Below are positions 1 to 7,764 of a stretch of 19,307 nucleotides of DNA, piece after piece (the first letter of the stretch is position 1; each line of letters starts with the position of its first letter). This DNA is from RGEC01 sp964626685. Lineage in GTDB: Bacteria; Bacteroidota; Bacteroidia; NS11-12g; UBA955. Below the pieces are notes generated by a model. The model did no database searches. It was not told where the DNA came from and saw nothing but the letters and a program-made list of their open reading frames with translations. The stretch spans positions 1 to 19,307 of the forward strand of contig CAZVJY010000026.1 in assembly GCA_964626685.1 (NCBI GenBank), in the 5' to 3' direction. Made by a program: the position numbers and the translations under genes.

Positions 1-1138
1 CATCCACATTGTCTTTGCCGGTAGCTGAAATAAAGACCGCAGGTGCGTTCTCTTTGGCAATCCAGCTTTTTTCAAACTGGGTGGCGGTAAGGCCGGTTTG
101 TCCCACATAAAAATCATCCGGGGCGCCGCGGAAAGCATCAATTTTATTGAAAACAACCAGCTCGGGTTTGTTGCCCGCACCAATGGCCAGCAAGGTTTCC
201 TTTACTGAGCGCATTTGCTCCTCAAAATGGGGACTGCTGATGTCTACAACATGCACGAGCAAATCGGCTTCGAGTGCCTCAGCCAGTGTGCTTTTGAAGC
301 TTTCCACCAGCTGGGTTGGCAGTTTTCGTATAAATCCCACCGTATCGCTTAGCAGAATGGGCATGATCTTCAGTTCATCAGTAGGGTGTGGCAGTACGAT
401 TTTCCGCACTGTGGCATCCAGCGTGGCAAACAGCTTGTTTTCCACCAGCACATCTGCTTTGCTCAGCAGGTTCATGATGGTGCTTTTGCCTACGTTGGTA
501 TATCCCACCAAAGCCACACGGTACATACCTTCCCTTGATGCACGCTGCGTACGCGATGTTTTCTCTATGTGCGCCAGCCTTTCCTTCAGTACGCTGATTT
601 TATTGCGCAAGGCACGGCGGTCAGTTTCAATTTCGGTTTCACCGGGTCCCCGGAGTCCAATACCCCCTTTTTGGCGGCTTAGGTGCGTCCACATGCGGGT
701 AAGGCGGGGTAATAGAAATACGCTCTGGGCAAGCTCTACCTGGATTTTGGCCTGAGCCGTTTTGGCATTGCGCGCAAAAATATCCAGAATCAGGTGCGTG
801 CGGCTCAGCACTTTCACATCGGGCATGTCCTGTTCCAGGTTGCGGATCTGGCTGGGGCTCAGTTCATCATCGAAAACCACCATATCCACGTTGTGTTCCT
901 TTACCCACAGCACCAGTTCTTCCAGTTTGCCTGTCCCCAGATACGTTTTTGGGTTGGGGTGGGGTAGCTTTTGGGTAAAACGTTTCAATGTGATGGCCCC
1001 GGCTGTTGCAACCAGTTGTTCGAGCTCGTCAAGGTATTCGTGTAACCGGCCCTCCTGGGCAGGAAAATCCACCCCTACCAGCACGGCATATTCCTGTTTT
1101 TTCTCGGTAGAATGAAGCGTTTCCTTGTTTTTACCCAT
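1..1138 (-). CDS. hflX: GTPase HflX (partial, C-terminus outside window)
   Basis: Ribosome-associated GTPase of the Obg-HflX superfamily; HflX proteins bind the 50S subunit and split stalled or stress-inactivated ribosomes. Read on the minus strand from ATG 1138-1136, the protein begins MGKNKETLHSTEKKQEYAVL, and 379 complete codons are inside the window. Visible in order: the HflX N-terminal domain (about 15-150), the signature GGIGLRGPGETEIETDRR near 158-174, a coiled linker (about 176-200), the G1 loop GYTNVGKST (212-220), G3 DTVGF, and G4 NKID near the window edge. HflX is usually about 400-430 residues, so only the end of the G domain and the tail are missing. It is transcribed divergently from the gene at 1208. 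A perfect TAnnTTTG box lies 9 bases upstream of the start. The identification is secure. Confidence 0.96.
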   Translation of the reverse strand, partial: MGKNKETLHSTEKKQEYAVLVGVDFPAQEGRLHEYLDELEQLVATAGAITLKRFTQKLPHPNPKTYLGTGKLEELVLWVKEHNVDMVVFDDELSPSQIRNLEQDMPDVKVLSRTHLILDIFARNAKTAQAKIQVELAQSVFLLPRLTRMWTHLSRQKGGIGLRGPGETEIETDRRALRNKISVLKERLAHIEKTSRTQRASREGMYRVALVGYTNVGKSTIMNLLSKADVLVENKLFATLDATVRKIVLPHPTDELKIMPILLSDTVGFIRKLPTQLVESFKSTLAEALEADLLVHVVDISSPHFEEQMRSVKETLLAIGAGNKPELVVFNKIDAFRGAPDDFYVGQTGLTATQFEKSWIAKENAPAVFISATGKDNVD

Positions 1139-1147
1139 GATTATGGG

Positions 1148-1155
1148 CAAAAATA
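1148..1155 (-). promoter_or_regulatory. Candidate -7 promoter box of hflX
   Basis: On the minus strand this reads TATTTTTG, a perfect match to the Bacteroidota -7 consensus TAnnTTTG. At the expected -33 distance there is only TGCG instead of TTTG. The box ends 9 bases before the hflX ATG, which would leave a leader of only a few bases. Confidence 0.4.
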
Positions 1156-1164
1156 CCCTTTTGG

Positions 1165-1196
1165 TTTGGCAATGCCGCATGGGAAAGCGAATTTTG
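1165..1196 (+). promoter_or_regulatory. Candidate promoter of the secreted-protein gene at 1208
   Basis: TTTG at 1165-1168 is followed after 20 bases by GAATTTTG at 1189-1196 (7 of 8 against TAnnTTTG). The 20-base gap equals that of the stronger promoter upstream of the DUF3276 gene. Only 11 bases separate the box from the ATG. Confidence 0.35.
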
Positions 1197-1207
1197 AAAT
1201 CAGGTTG

Positions 1208-2650
1208 ATGCGTATCATCACAATATGGTTTTTACTGGGCACGGCAAACCTTTTGGCGCAAAAGGTAACCCTAAACGCATTGCCAGGAGGGAAATCGGTT
1301 TACAGCCATTACCGTGTGGTGGGCGAAAATCCGTCCGGAATCTACCTGATGAATTACCGCGATGCGGATATGCGCAGGAGTTTCACCCTCATCCGTGTGA
1401 GCCATAGCCTGGAATACCTGCAGGAAAAGCCCATTGAGCTGGGTAAGCGATCCAGGCTAATAAAGTTGTTTACCTATGACAGCGGCATTTGCCTGCTATA
1501 TCTGGAGAAGATTAGACAACAGACCTGGCTGCAATACCGCCTTATTGGGACTGGTTTTGACAAAGAAGTTGCCGGGAATCTCGGGGTTTTGCCCGGCCTT
1601 GAGTCGTTGGAAACAGTGACTGCTGAGTACAGCATGAACCGGGAATGGTGTGCCGTTTGGTCTGAACAATTTTCTGAACAGGGCCTGCAGCAGCTGGGTA
1701 TTACCCTGTTTCATCTGCCCACACACCGAAAAATGCAGCAGTCATGTCTTGTGCCGTTCAGCGCAAAACAGACAGATGTGGCAGAAGCATCACTGGGTAA
1801 CGAGGGCCAGCATGCCTGTGTGGTTACCTACGATGATGAATCGGGAAGACGCACCCCCATACGGTATTTTGCCGCTTTTGGCGACACGTTGCAATTTCGG
1901 CCCTTGTTTCCCATAAATCCCTCTTCTTACCATATCAGTGGCGAAGAGCTCGTTAGGGATGAGCTTTCCGGCAGATTTATTCTCAGCGGATTTTGGGACG
2001 AAAACAAAGAAGCACGAACCGGCGGAACGCTTATTTTGGCCCTGCCCGATTCCTTGCGGGAAGCCAAGCCTGAATTGATTCAGCGAAGTACGTTTTCCTC
2101 AGGGCTAGTAAGCGAACTGATTGGTGCTTCTGCGCAGGAAAAAGGGCGAATGCCCGAAAACCTCTTTATTCGCAAAATAGTGCCTCGAACCGATGGAGGT
2201 TATCTGCTTATTGCCGAGAAATTTTACATTACGCAGCACCTGGAAACATTCTACATCAACGGCATACCGCAAACCAGCAGCAGGAATGTGTATCACTATG
2301 ACGATGTTTTGCTCATTTCCCTGAATGCAGATACCGAAATGGAATGGTTTCGGGTGGTTCGGAAGAGGCAAAGCGGGTTTGCCGGAGCGGGATTCTACAA
2401 TGGAATTGCCACATACATCTGCGACAACAGTGTACATTTGCTGTACAACGACAATGCTACACAAAATAATCGTGTGATGCATCTGAGTGTAGACCAAAAG
2501 GGTGCAATTTTGCAGAAAGTATTGTTCAACAGCGATGAAGTTTTTACAGGATTCATTCCCCAGGAAGGCCGGCAAATTGGTTACAACCGCTTTGTAGTGC
2601 CGCTGAATATGGACAAACAGATGATGTTGATGAAAGTGACCAAAGAATAG
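1208..2650 (+). CDS. Secreted protein of unknown function
   Basis: I do not recognise a named family. The open frame runs upstream to 1112, but that extension would overlap hflX and lacks a signal. The ATG at 1208 instead gives a clean Sec signal peptide (MRIITIWFLLGTANLLAQ), so I chose it: 480 residues. The mature part is rich in aromatic and beta-forming residues, with recurring short strands ending in hydrophobic-Leu patterns (for example GGYLLIAEKFY and DDVLLISL), compatible with a beta-propeller-like or other all-beta exported protein. No lipobox, sorting domain or catalytic motif is evident. Its stop codon overlaps the GTG start of the next membrane protein gene by one base (TAGTG), so the two are probably translationally coupled and may act together in the envelope. 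The gene call is strong; the function is unknown. Confidence 0.85.
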   Translation: MRIITIWFLLGTANLLAQKVTLNALPGGKSVYSHYRVVGENPSGIYLMNYRDADMRRSFTLIRVSHSLEYLQEKPIELGKRSRLIKLFTYDSGICLLYLEKIRQQTWLQYRLIGTGFDKEVAGNLGVLPGLESLETVTAEYSMNREWCAVWSEQFSEQGLQQLGITLFHLPTHRKMQQSCLVPFSAKQTDVAEASLGNEGQHACVVTYDDESGRRTPIRYFAAFGDTLQFRPLFPINPSSYHISGEELVRDELSGRFILSGFWDENKEARTGGTLILALPDSLREAKPELIQRSTFSSGLVSELIGASAQEKGRMPENLFIRKIVPRTDGGYLLIAEKFYITQHLETFYINGIPQTSSRNVYHYDDVLLISLNADTEMEWFRVVRKRQSGFAGAGFYNGIATYICDNSVHLLYNDNATQNNRVMHLSVDQKGAILQKVLFNSDEVFTGFIPQEGRQIGYNRFVVPLNMDKQMMLMKVTKE

Positions 2651-3630
2651 TGCTGCGTTATGTCAAACATATCGGACCATCAGCGGTTTTCGCCGTTTTT
2701 ATCGGGGCGCTGGTTTTGCGTATGCCGGCACTGCTTTATGCAACTGCAAATCCCGAGCCGGTAAGCGATGTTGTTTTCGAACATTTTTTTAATACCGTAA
2801 GGCAGTGGCCCTGGCTTTCGCTGCTGCTGGGATTTGTGGTGGTTTTCAGCCAGGCTATGATTTTTAACCGGCTTTGCAATGAGCATGATGTGCTCTATAC
2901 TCCCACTTTTATGCCGGCCTGGTTTTTTATACTGGCCAACAGCATTTTTCCGGAAAATCTGCACATCAATCCGCTCATGGTGTCAAACTATTTTGTGATA
3001 GGGGCCTTTTCCTTTCTTTTCCGCATGCATCAGAGCGACCAGAGTGCTAAACTGCTGTTTTATGCGGCCGCATTGCTTAGTTTGGGTTCATTATTTGTGA
3101 CCGAATACCTGGGAGCGCCGCTGCTGCTGCTGCTTGCGACGGTAATATTCAAAAACGTGGGTTTGCGCGATTTGCTTGCCATTACAACCGGTACACTGAT
3201 TCCCATGGGTATCATCTGGTCGTTTTATTTTATCAATGATCAGCATTTTGATTTTCCCATTCCGCGGTATACGCTGAATATCAGGCTGGATAAAGCCGTG
3301 CTGCGCTATGTTGCGCTCACTTTTTTCTTCTTACTGGCCTTTTCAGGATTGCTTAAATCGGGATTGCATTATTTTAAAAACAACATCAAAACCCGGCGTA
3401 TTAACCTGATATCCATTGCTTTTTTTGTATTTGCTATTTTTATTTCTCTCCTTAAGTACGACCACCTGCGGTTATACATAACCATTGCCAATTCCGGCCT
3501 CGCGCTCTTTGCCGGTTATTTTCTGATGGGTGAAAAAGGCGAACGGCTCAAAGGATTTTTACATACCATTTTGCTGATTATGCTGGTATTATCCTTGTAT
3601 GGTGAGGCATTAAAAGACTGGTTGTTTTAG
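2650..3630 (+). CDS. Polytopic inner-membrane protein, DUF6427-like
   Basis: A 326-residue protein made almost entirely of hydrophobic helices, with roughly eight or nine membrane spans from about residue 12 to the C-terminus. The start is GTG, sharing its first base with the TAG stop of the preceding gene; the next in-frame Met is 24 residues further on, inside the first hydrophobic stretch, so GTG is preferred. The opening MLRYVKHIGP followed by a long helix, the Asn-Pro-rich loop HINPLMVSNYFVIG and the helix-loop spacing resemble what I know of DUF6427 proteins of Bacteroidota, whose biochemical role is not established. This assignment is from memory of the family pattern and is moderate. 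The gene ends two bases from the convergent porV2-like gene, leaving no intergenic terminator. Confidence 0.8.
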   Translation: MLRYVKHIGPSAVFAVFIGALVLRMPALLYATANPEPVSDVVFEHFFNTVRQWPWLSLLLGFVVVFSQAMIFNRLCNEHDVLYTPTFMPAWFFILANSIFPENLHINPLMVSNYFVIGAFSFLFRMHQSDQSAKLLFYAAALLSLGSLFVTEYLGAPLLLLLATVIFKNVGLRDLLAITTGTLIPMGIIWSFYFINDQHFDFPIPRYTLNIRLDKAVLRYVALTFFFLLAFSGLLKSGLHYFKNNIKTRRINLISIAFFVFAIFISLLKYDHLRLYITIANSGLALFAGYFLMGEKGERLKGFLHTILLIMLVLSLYGEALKDWLF

Positions 3631-3632
3631 GG

Positions 3633-4736
3633 CTACTTTGCCTGTCCGTTGATGCCAATGCTCAGCGAGATGATATTGCTGTACAAGCCGGTTCCGGATG
3701 CCCCGAAGCCCGCGAGCGCATAATCCAGCCGCAACCGGTCAATTTCTACACCAATACCGGTGCTGGGTTGCATGGTAAGTCCAAAGCTGCCGTTGTTGCG
3801 CGTTTCGCGCTGAAACTGGGAAACGCCGGCGCGAACCATCAGCCTGAATTTTTTGGCATCTTCCCTGATTCCGGCTTCAATGCCCAGGCGCGGATCCGCA
3901 CTGATGAGGCCCGTTTTCAGTAGCGTATTCCTTTCACCATCGGTGGTAATTTCCAGGTTGGCTTCGCCCAGCAATTCAAATTTATTGCGGGTAAAACGGT
4001 AATAGCCGCCCGCATTAAACCGGGGCAGTGCCAGTTCCAGGCTGTTTTTGGGAATGGTATTTCCCGTGAGGTATAAAATGTCTTTTTGGTTATTGGTAAA
4101 GGTGAAGTTCCAGCTGTTAAAGGTGGTAGTGATGTCCCTGGCATTTATGCCAAATCCCCATTTGCCTTTGTAGTCGCGGATTTTAAAGCCTGCATCAATC
4201 CCAAATCCCCATGCCGTGGCAAATTCGCCAACCTTGCGGTGAACGAGCTTCACATTGCCACCCCAGCTTACCAGCACATCTGTTTTGCGGACCGGTCTTG
4301 TCTGCTGGGCATAAGTTCCCATGAATGCGTAATCAGAGGCGGAAAAGGTGGTTACACGGTCGTAGTTTATCTCTCCGTTTCGGATCAAATCAAGGGTATT
4401 AAGGATGCCATCCACCCCAAAACGCAGCATAGAAAAGCCAAAAACCCTGTTTTTTGAAGATTTAATGCCAATGGTCAGGTAGTCAAAATTGGCAATGTTC
4501 TGGAAGTAGAAGTTATGCATAAAGCCTACCTGAATTTTGTCAGTCTGTTCGGCCAGCCCTGCCGGATTCCAGTAGGTGCTGTACACGTCTGAAGTGCCGG
4601 CAGCCCCGGTTTTTCCCATGCCAAACTGCCTTGCACCGGCTCCCACATACATAAATTCATTCACATACTTGCGGCTGCTTTGCGCTGTTAGCGGCAGTGA
4701 AAAAACATAGAGGAGCAACAAACCGATGTATCTCAT
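3633..4736 (-). CDS. PorV/PorQ-family outer-membrane protein, PorV2-like
   Basis: Outer-membrane beta-barrel of the PorV/PorQ family associated with type IX secretion; PorV shuttles sorting-domain cargo to the attachment machinery, while the precise role of PorV2 is less clear. It has 367 residues and begins with a signal peptide (MRYIGLLLLYVFSLPLTAQ). Diagnostic stretches are the N-terminal GAGARQFGMGKTGAAGTSDV followed by YWNPAGL, then RFGVDGILNT, ATAWGFGIDAGF, ARDITTTFNSW, and a C-terminal LDYAL...LYSNIISLSIGI strand. Order and spacing match PorV2 of flavobacteria as I remember it. The ATG overlaps the TGA of the upstream ACP-phosphodiesterase-like gene (ATGA), with a GGAGG Shine-Dalgarno sequence inside that gene, so the two form an operon. 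A candidate T9SS cargo gene lies at 12356-14341. Confidence 0.9.
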   Translation of the reverse strand: MRYIGLLLLYVFSLPLTAQSSRKYVNEFMYVGAGARQFGMGKTGAAGTSDVYSTYWNPAGLAEQTDKIQVGFMHNFYFQNIANFDYLTIGIKSSKNRVFGFSMLRFGVDGILNTLDLIRNGEINYDRVTTFSASDYAFMGTYAQQTRPVRKTDVLVSWGGNVKLVHRKVGEFATAWGFGIDAGFKIRDYKGKWGFGINARDITTTFNSWNFTFTNNQKDILYLTGNTIPKNSLELALPRFNAGGYYRFTRNKFELLGEANLEITTDGERNTLLKTGLISADPRLGIEAGIREDAKKFRLMVRAGVSQFQRETRNNGSFGLTMQPSTGIGVEIDRLRLDYALAGFGASGTGLYSNIISLSIGINGQAK

Positions 4737-5395
4737 TTCATTTCCTCCATCAGGCGGGGCATGTTCACAAAAATAAGACTTTCTGTTTCATCCAGCACTG
4801 ACTGAACCCCAAGGGCTTGTTGCTCGGACCACTCCGGACTTACCCCCGCATACATGTATATGCGGCTGAGGGAAAAGGCAAATGCCGGATTGTGCACGTA
4901 CTGCATTAAATACCGCAGTTCGCAGAAGCGCTGCAGGCGTTTTTTAAATTCTTCCGTTGTGTCAATATCGAGTGAATGAAGGTATGCATCGATAATTTCC
5001 GGCCGGGTTTGTTCCAGTTCTGCATAAAAACGCGCGATCAGGTCAGGTTCCTGCTTTATTAAGATCCGGTCAATCATCAATTCGGCAATAAGGTGGGCTG
5101 CGAACCAGGCGCGTGGAATGTTTTGTTCCTGAAAAACGGGTTTGATGATATTCCCGATTTCGGGGGTGATGTATTTAAAAAAGGCAGACTGATGGAAACG
5201 TTTATCACGCACAACATGCTTCATGCTACCGATGTGAAGGGCTTCAGCTTCCGGGTCCGGGTGACCGCTGAAACGCTCGGGTTGCAGGCGCCTGCCGGGC
5301 AGAAAATTCCGCACAAAATCGGGTGTCAGCAGGCCCAGGTTGTGGTGCACTTCGCCGGGCCGGTGATCAAAATAATAATGTGCGAAATAGTTCAA
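4733..5395 (-). CDS. Acyl carrier protein phosphodiesterase-like (AcpH/DUF479-like) protein
   Basis: 220 residues starting from TTG at 5395-5393. The TTG is chosen because the protein then opens MNYFAHYYFD, matching the MNxLAHLYL opening of AcpH-type proteins, and a TAnnTTTG box sits just upstream. AcpH of E. coli removes the 4'-phosphopantetheine arm from acyl carrier protein. Likely counterparts of family positions are Asp26 in the LGLLTPDFVR segment, His60 and Asp64 in the SMKHVVRDKRFH segment, and His101 with Asp109 in the AHLIAELMIDR helix. Overall similarity to the enterobacterial enzyme looks low, so the activity may differ; this is a helical, probably metal-dependent hydrolase-like protein. 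It is upstream of and overlaps the porV2-like gene, and is divergent from msrB. Confidence 0.65.
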   Translation of the reverse strand: MNYFAHYYFDHRPGEVHHNLGLLTPDFVRNFLPGRRLQPERFSGHPDPEAEALHIGSMKHVVRDKRFHQSAFFKYITPEIGNIIKPVFQEQNIPRAWFAAHLIAELMIDRILIKQEPDLIARFYAELEQTRPEIIDAYLHSLDIDTTEEFKKRLQRFCELRYLMQYVHNPAFAFSLSRIYMYAGVSPEWSEQQALGVQSVLDETESLIFVNMPRLMEEMK

Positions 5396-5402
5396 ACGGC
5401 CA

Positions 5403-5410
5403 CAAAGTTA
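5403..5410 (-). promoter_or_regulatory. Candidate -7 box of the AcpH-like/porV2 operon
   Basis: On the minus strand this reads TAACTTTG, a perfect TAnnTTTG match, ending 7 bases before the TTG start. No convincing -33 TTTG exists at the 20-base spacing. Confidence 0.4.
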
Positions 5411-5472
5411 ATCCCGGCTTTCCAAAAACCTTTCCGCTGCCGTTGGTGTTTACATTGCAGAAAAAATTAGCC

Positions 5473-5985
5473 ATGCGTTTTACCCTGATATTATGCTCTG
5501 TTGCGGCAATTATTGCCTGCGGATGCGGTTCGGGCAAAAATTCCGGGCAAACCCCCAATACAGCCATGCAAAACGAAACCAATGACAGTTTACTGCCGGT
5601 ACCGGCTACCGAAGATGAATGGAAGCAGCGTTTAACACCGGAGGAATACAGGGTGTTGCGACAAAAAGGTACAGAAAGACCCTTCAGCAGTCCATTTGAA
5701 CAGGTGTGGGACAGCGGAACGTATGTGTGCAAAGGCTGCGGCAACGAACTGTTTCGCAGCGAAACCAAGTTTGATGCAGGCTGTGGCTGGCCCAGTTTTT
5801 ATGAAGCCATTGACAAAAACAAGGTTAAAGAAATCGTGGATTACAGCCACAATATGATACGCACCGAAGTGGTTTGTGCCCGATGTGGCGGTCATCTGGG
5901 CCATGTTTTCAATGATGGCTACGGCCAGCCTACCGGTTTGCGCTATTGTATCAATGGTGTGAGTCTTGGTTTCCGTAAAAAGTAG
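5473..5985 (+). CDS. msrB: Peptide-methionine (R)-S-oxide reductase MsrB, lipoprotein form
   Basis: Reduces methionine-R-sulfoxide in proteins back to methionine. The start ATG at 5473 gives 170 residues with a short N-terminal signal and lipobox (IIAC at 13-16, with a second possible Cys at 18), a low-complexity linker (about 20-45), and a full MsrB domain (about 47-168). Zinc ligands are two CxxC pairs, Cys86/Cys89 and Cys135/Cys138. The catalytic Cys159 lies in RYCINGVSLGF. The motif GCGWPSF (103-109) is intact, with Cys104 available as a possible resolving residue. The open frame extends further upstream but would enter the divergent gene and lose the signal. The lipobox implies repair outside the cytoplasm, probably of periplasmic or outer-membrane proteins. 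No msrA is adjacent. Confidence 0.95.
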   Translation: MRFTLILCSVAAIIACGCGSGKNSGQTPNTAMQNETNDSLLPVPATEDEWKQRLTPEEYRVLRQKGTERPFSSPFEQVWDSGTYVCKGCGNELFRSETKFDAGCGWPSFYEAIDKNKVKEIVDYSHNMIRTEVVCARCGGHLGHVFNDGYGQPTGLRYCINGVSLGFRKK

Positions 5986-5996
5986 GCCTCTTTTTA

Positions 5997-6028
5997 TTTG
6001 GAATTTTCAATAAAATTCCGTATATTCA
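5997..6028 (+). promoter_or_regulatory. Candidate promoter of the OmpA-family gene, with a hairpin in its spacer
   Basis: TTTG at 5997-6000 and TATATTCA at 6021-6028 (6 of 8 against TAnnTTTG) are separated by 20 bases. A perfect inverted repeat (GGAATTTT 6000-6007, AAAATTCC 6012-6019) fills the spacer. It could be an operator or a weak terminator for msrB; it has no following T-run. Confidence 0.4.
6000..6019. repeat. Perfect 8-bp inverted repeat with 4-base loop
   Basis: GGAATTTT at 6000-6007 pairs with AAAATTCC at 6012-6019 around the loop CAAT, 15 bases after the msrB stop. On the plus strand the T-rich run comes before the stem, so it is not a standard intrinsic terminator in that direction. 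The position inside the promoter spacer suggests an operator. Confidence 0.6.
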
Positions 6029-6055
6029 CGTTTACACAATTGACCTTATATTCTT

Positions 6056-7756
6056 TTGTTGAAACCCGGCTGTTTCTCTGTTAATCGGCGCACTGCCTGG
6101 GCGCTTGTGTTCCTGCTTTTCTTTCAGGGATTTCTCAATGCGCAGTGTAAAAAAACCACCCAGACGCTGGATGGAGGAACTGCTACCGGTGTTGTGTGCA
6201 AGCAAAAAATCAAGGCTTCCTATGGCGGCTGGATGATTCAGGAATACCGCAAAGGCAACTGGATCTTTACCAATGACGACGGAAAATTATTTAAAACAGG
6301 AAATTATCTTGCGGAAGATGGCGCTGCATACCGAGACGGTGACTGGACCTGGTATGACGAAGACGGAAAACCCTTTGTGGTGGTAAATTATTTCCGCAAC
6401 AAGAAAGTAAAAATCACTCCGCTGGGGACAGGTTATGCCGGGTTTGGCAACGATTCCATGGTGGTACATGCTGTTGACAGTGCTACTGCACATCTGTTTT
6501 TTACCGATGGGAAGGAGCACATTTATTTCCGGAATATCAAGCCCGGATTTGCCATAGAACTGAATAAAAACAACAACAAAAACAGGGTACAGGATTCCTC
6601 GGCCTTAAAACCCATTCCCGGTATTATTGGCATTAACACCGAAGCGGTTAGGGGACAGCCCGACGTGATAACCAACAGGGAAGATGTGATCTGGAAAGAT
6701 GCCCTTTTGTTAAACATGTTTCCTGCTTTAAGGGCTTTATCAGGCCAAACCGGCGGGGCGGTGAGTGAGGAGCAAAATCTAATTGTTAATCCCGGATTTA
6801 ACCCGGTCAAAAAGGAAGAAGGGATTGGAAAACTCTATTTTCACAATGCCTTGTTGAAAGGCTGGGGTGTGGCCAACGAATCTCCTGATTATTACCGCGA
6901 GTTTGGTCAGCAATTCATGGGTTTTCGTGCCGCAGGCGCCAATTATGAAGTAATACGTGGTACCCTGAAAAGACCGCTGGAACAGGGTAAAACCTACTGT
7001 TTTAGGTGTGAAGTGCGGTTGAAATCCGGAAACAACTATGCCATAAACAGCCTGGGGGCTGTCTTTTTGCCATCACAGTTAAACATGGTGTCCTCAAGGG
7101 ATGTACTTGCCGGTGTGCCAAGCAGTGTCTGTTCGCCAAAACAAGTGCCGATGGCGCTCAGGGATTCCTGGATGACCGTATCAGGATCGTTTGTGGCAGC
7201 GGGTGGCGAGGCATTTGTTTATTTCGGACAATTCAGCTACAAAGCTGACACCAAGTTTTGGCCACTGGATTCTCTATTCAGAGGTTCAACCACCGGTGAA
7301 ATTTACTATTACCTGCAAAACCCTGTTCTGATTGAGAAGGCCGCCGGAAGCAATTGTCCCTGCAATACCGATGATTGTGTCCCGGATTCTTCCTTTACGG
7401 AGTTTACAGAAACTGCGGAGCGTTTTGTTTTGCGGGACGTGCAGTTTGCCACCGGCAGTGCCCGGTTGCTACCCGAATCCTTTTCCGTGCTGGACAGTCT
7501 TGCAGAGCAACTGGTTGAGAACTCAGCATGGAAACTGGAAATTACCGGACACACGGACAACCAGGGCCAGGCAGAAGAAAACCTCAAACTTTCAATGAAA
7601 AGAAGCAAAACTGTGTTTGATTACCTGGCAAACAAAGGGGTTGCGGCAGCGCGCATGAAGTTTGGCGGCAAAGGCGACACGGAACCGGTAGAGGACAATG
7701 AAACCGATGAAGGGCGAGCAATTAACCGTCGGGTAGAGTTTGTAATTCGGCGCTAA
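6056..7756 (+). CDS. OmpA-family envelope protein with N-terminal MORN-like repeats
   Basis: 566 residues from TTG at 6056 (a second TTG follows at 6059). No ATG precedes the signal peptide (about 11-30, ending FLNAQ) and a stop lies at 6041-6043, so a non-ATG start is required. Domains: two MORN-like or antitoxin-type repeats at about 65-115 (KGNWIFTNDDGKLFKTGNY and DGDWTWYDEDGKPFVVVNY); a central region from about 240 to 430 opening LIVNPGF, like the jelly-roll domains placed before OmpA domains in Bacteroidota; a Cys-rich hinge (NCPCNTDDC); and a C-terminal OmpA domain (about 455-566) with ITGHTDNQG and the NRRVEFVI end that binds peptidoglycan. It probably anchors the outer membrane or a surface structure to the wall. 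It converges with the ATPase gene after an 8-base gap. Confidence 0.9.
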   Translation: MLKPGCFSVNRRTAWALVFLLFFQGFLNAQCKKTTQTLDGGTATGVVCKQKIKASYGGWMIQEYRKGNWIFTNDDGKLFKTGNYLAEDGAAYRDGDWTWYDEDGKPFVVVNYFRNKKVKITPLGTGYAGFGNDSMVVHAVDSATAHLFFTDGKEHIYFRNIKPGFAIELNKNNNKNRVQDSSALKPIPGIIGINTEAVRGQPDVITNREDVIWKDALLLNMFPALRALSGQTGGAVSEEQNLIVNPGFNPVKKEEGIGKLYFHNALLKGWGVANESPDYYREFGQQFMGFRAAGANYEVIRGTLKRPLEQGKTYCFRCEVRLKSGNNYAINSLGAVFLPSQLNMVSSRDVLAGVPSSVCSPKQVPMALRDSWMTVSGSFVAAGGEAFVYFGQFSYKADTKFWPLDSLFRGSTTGEIYYYLQNPVLIEKAAGSNCPCNTDDCVPDSSFTEFTETAERFVLRDVQFATGSARLLPESFSVLDSLAEQLVENSAWKLEITGHTDNQGQAEENLKLSMKRSKTVFDYLANKGVAAARMKFGGKGDTEPVEDNETDEGRAINRRVEFVIRR

Positions 7757-7764
7757 ATCCCTGT

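Noticed and set aside
147..1115. Long plus-strand open frames across 147-755 and 762-1115
   Set aside because: They are antisense to hflX, have low-complexity Ser/Thr-rich translations and show no domain; the minus strand carries the clear GTPase motifs.
1112..1207. Upstream extension of the secreted-protein gene to the ATG at 1112
   Set aside because: It would overlap the start of hflX on the other strand and push the signal peptide 32 residues inward; the ATG at 1208 fits better.
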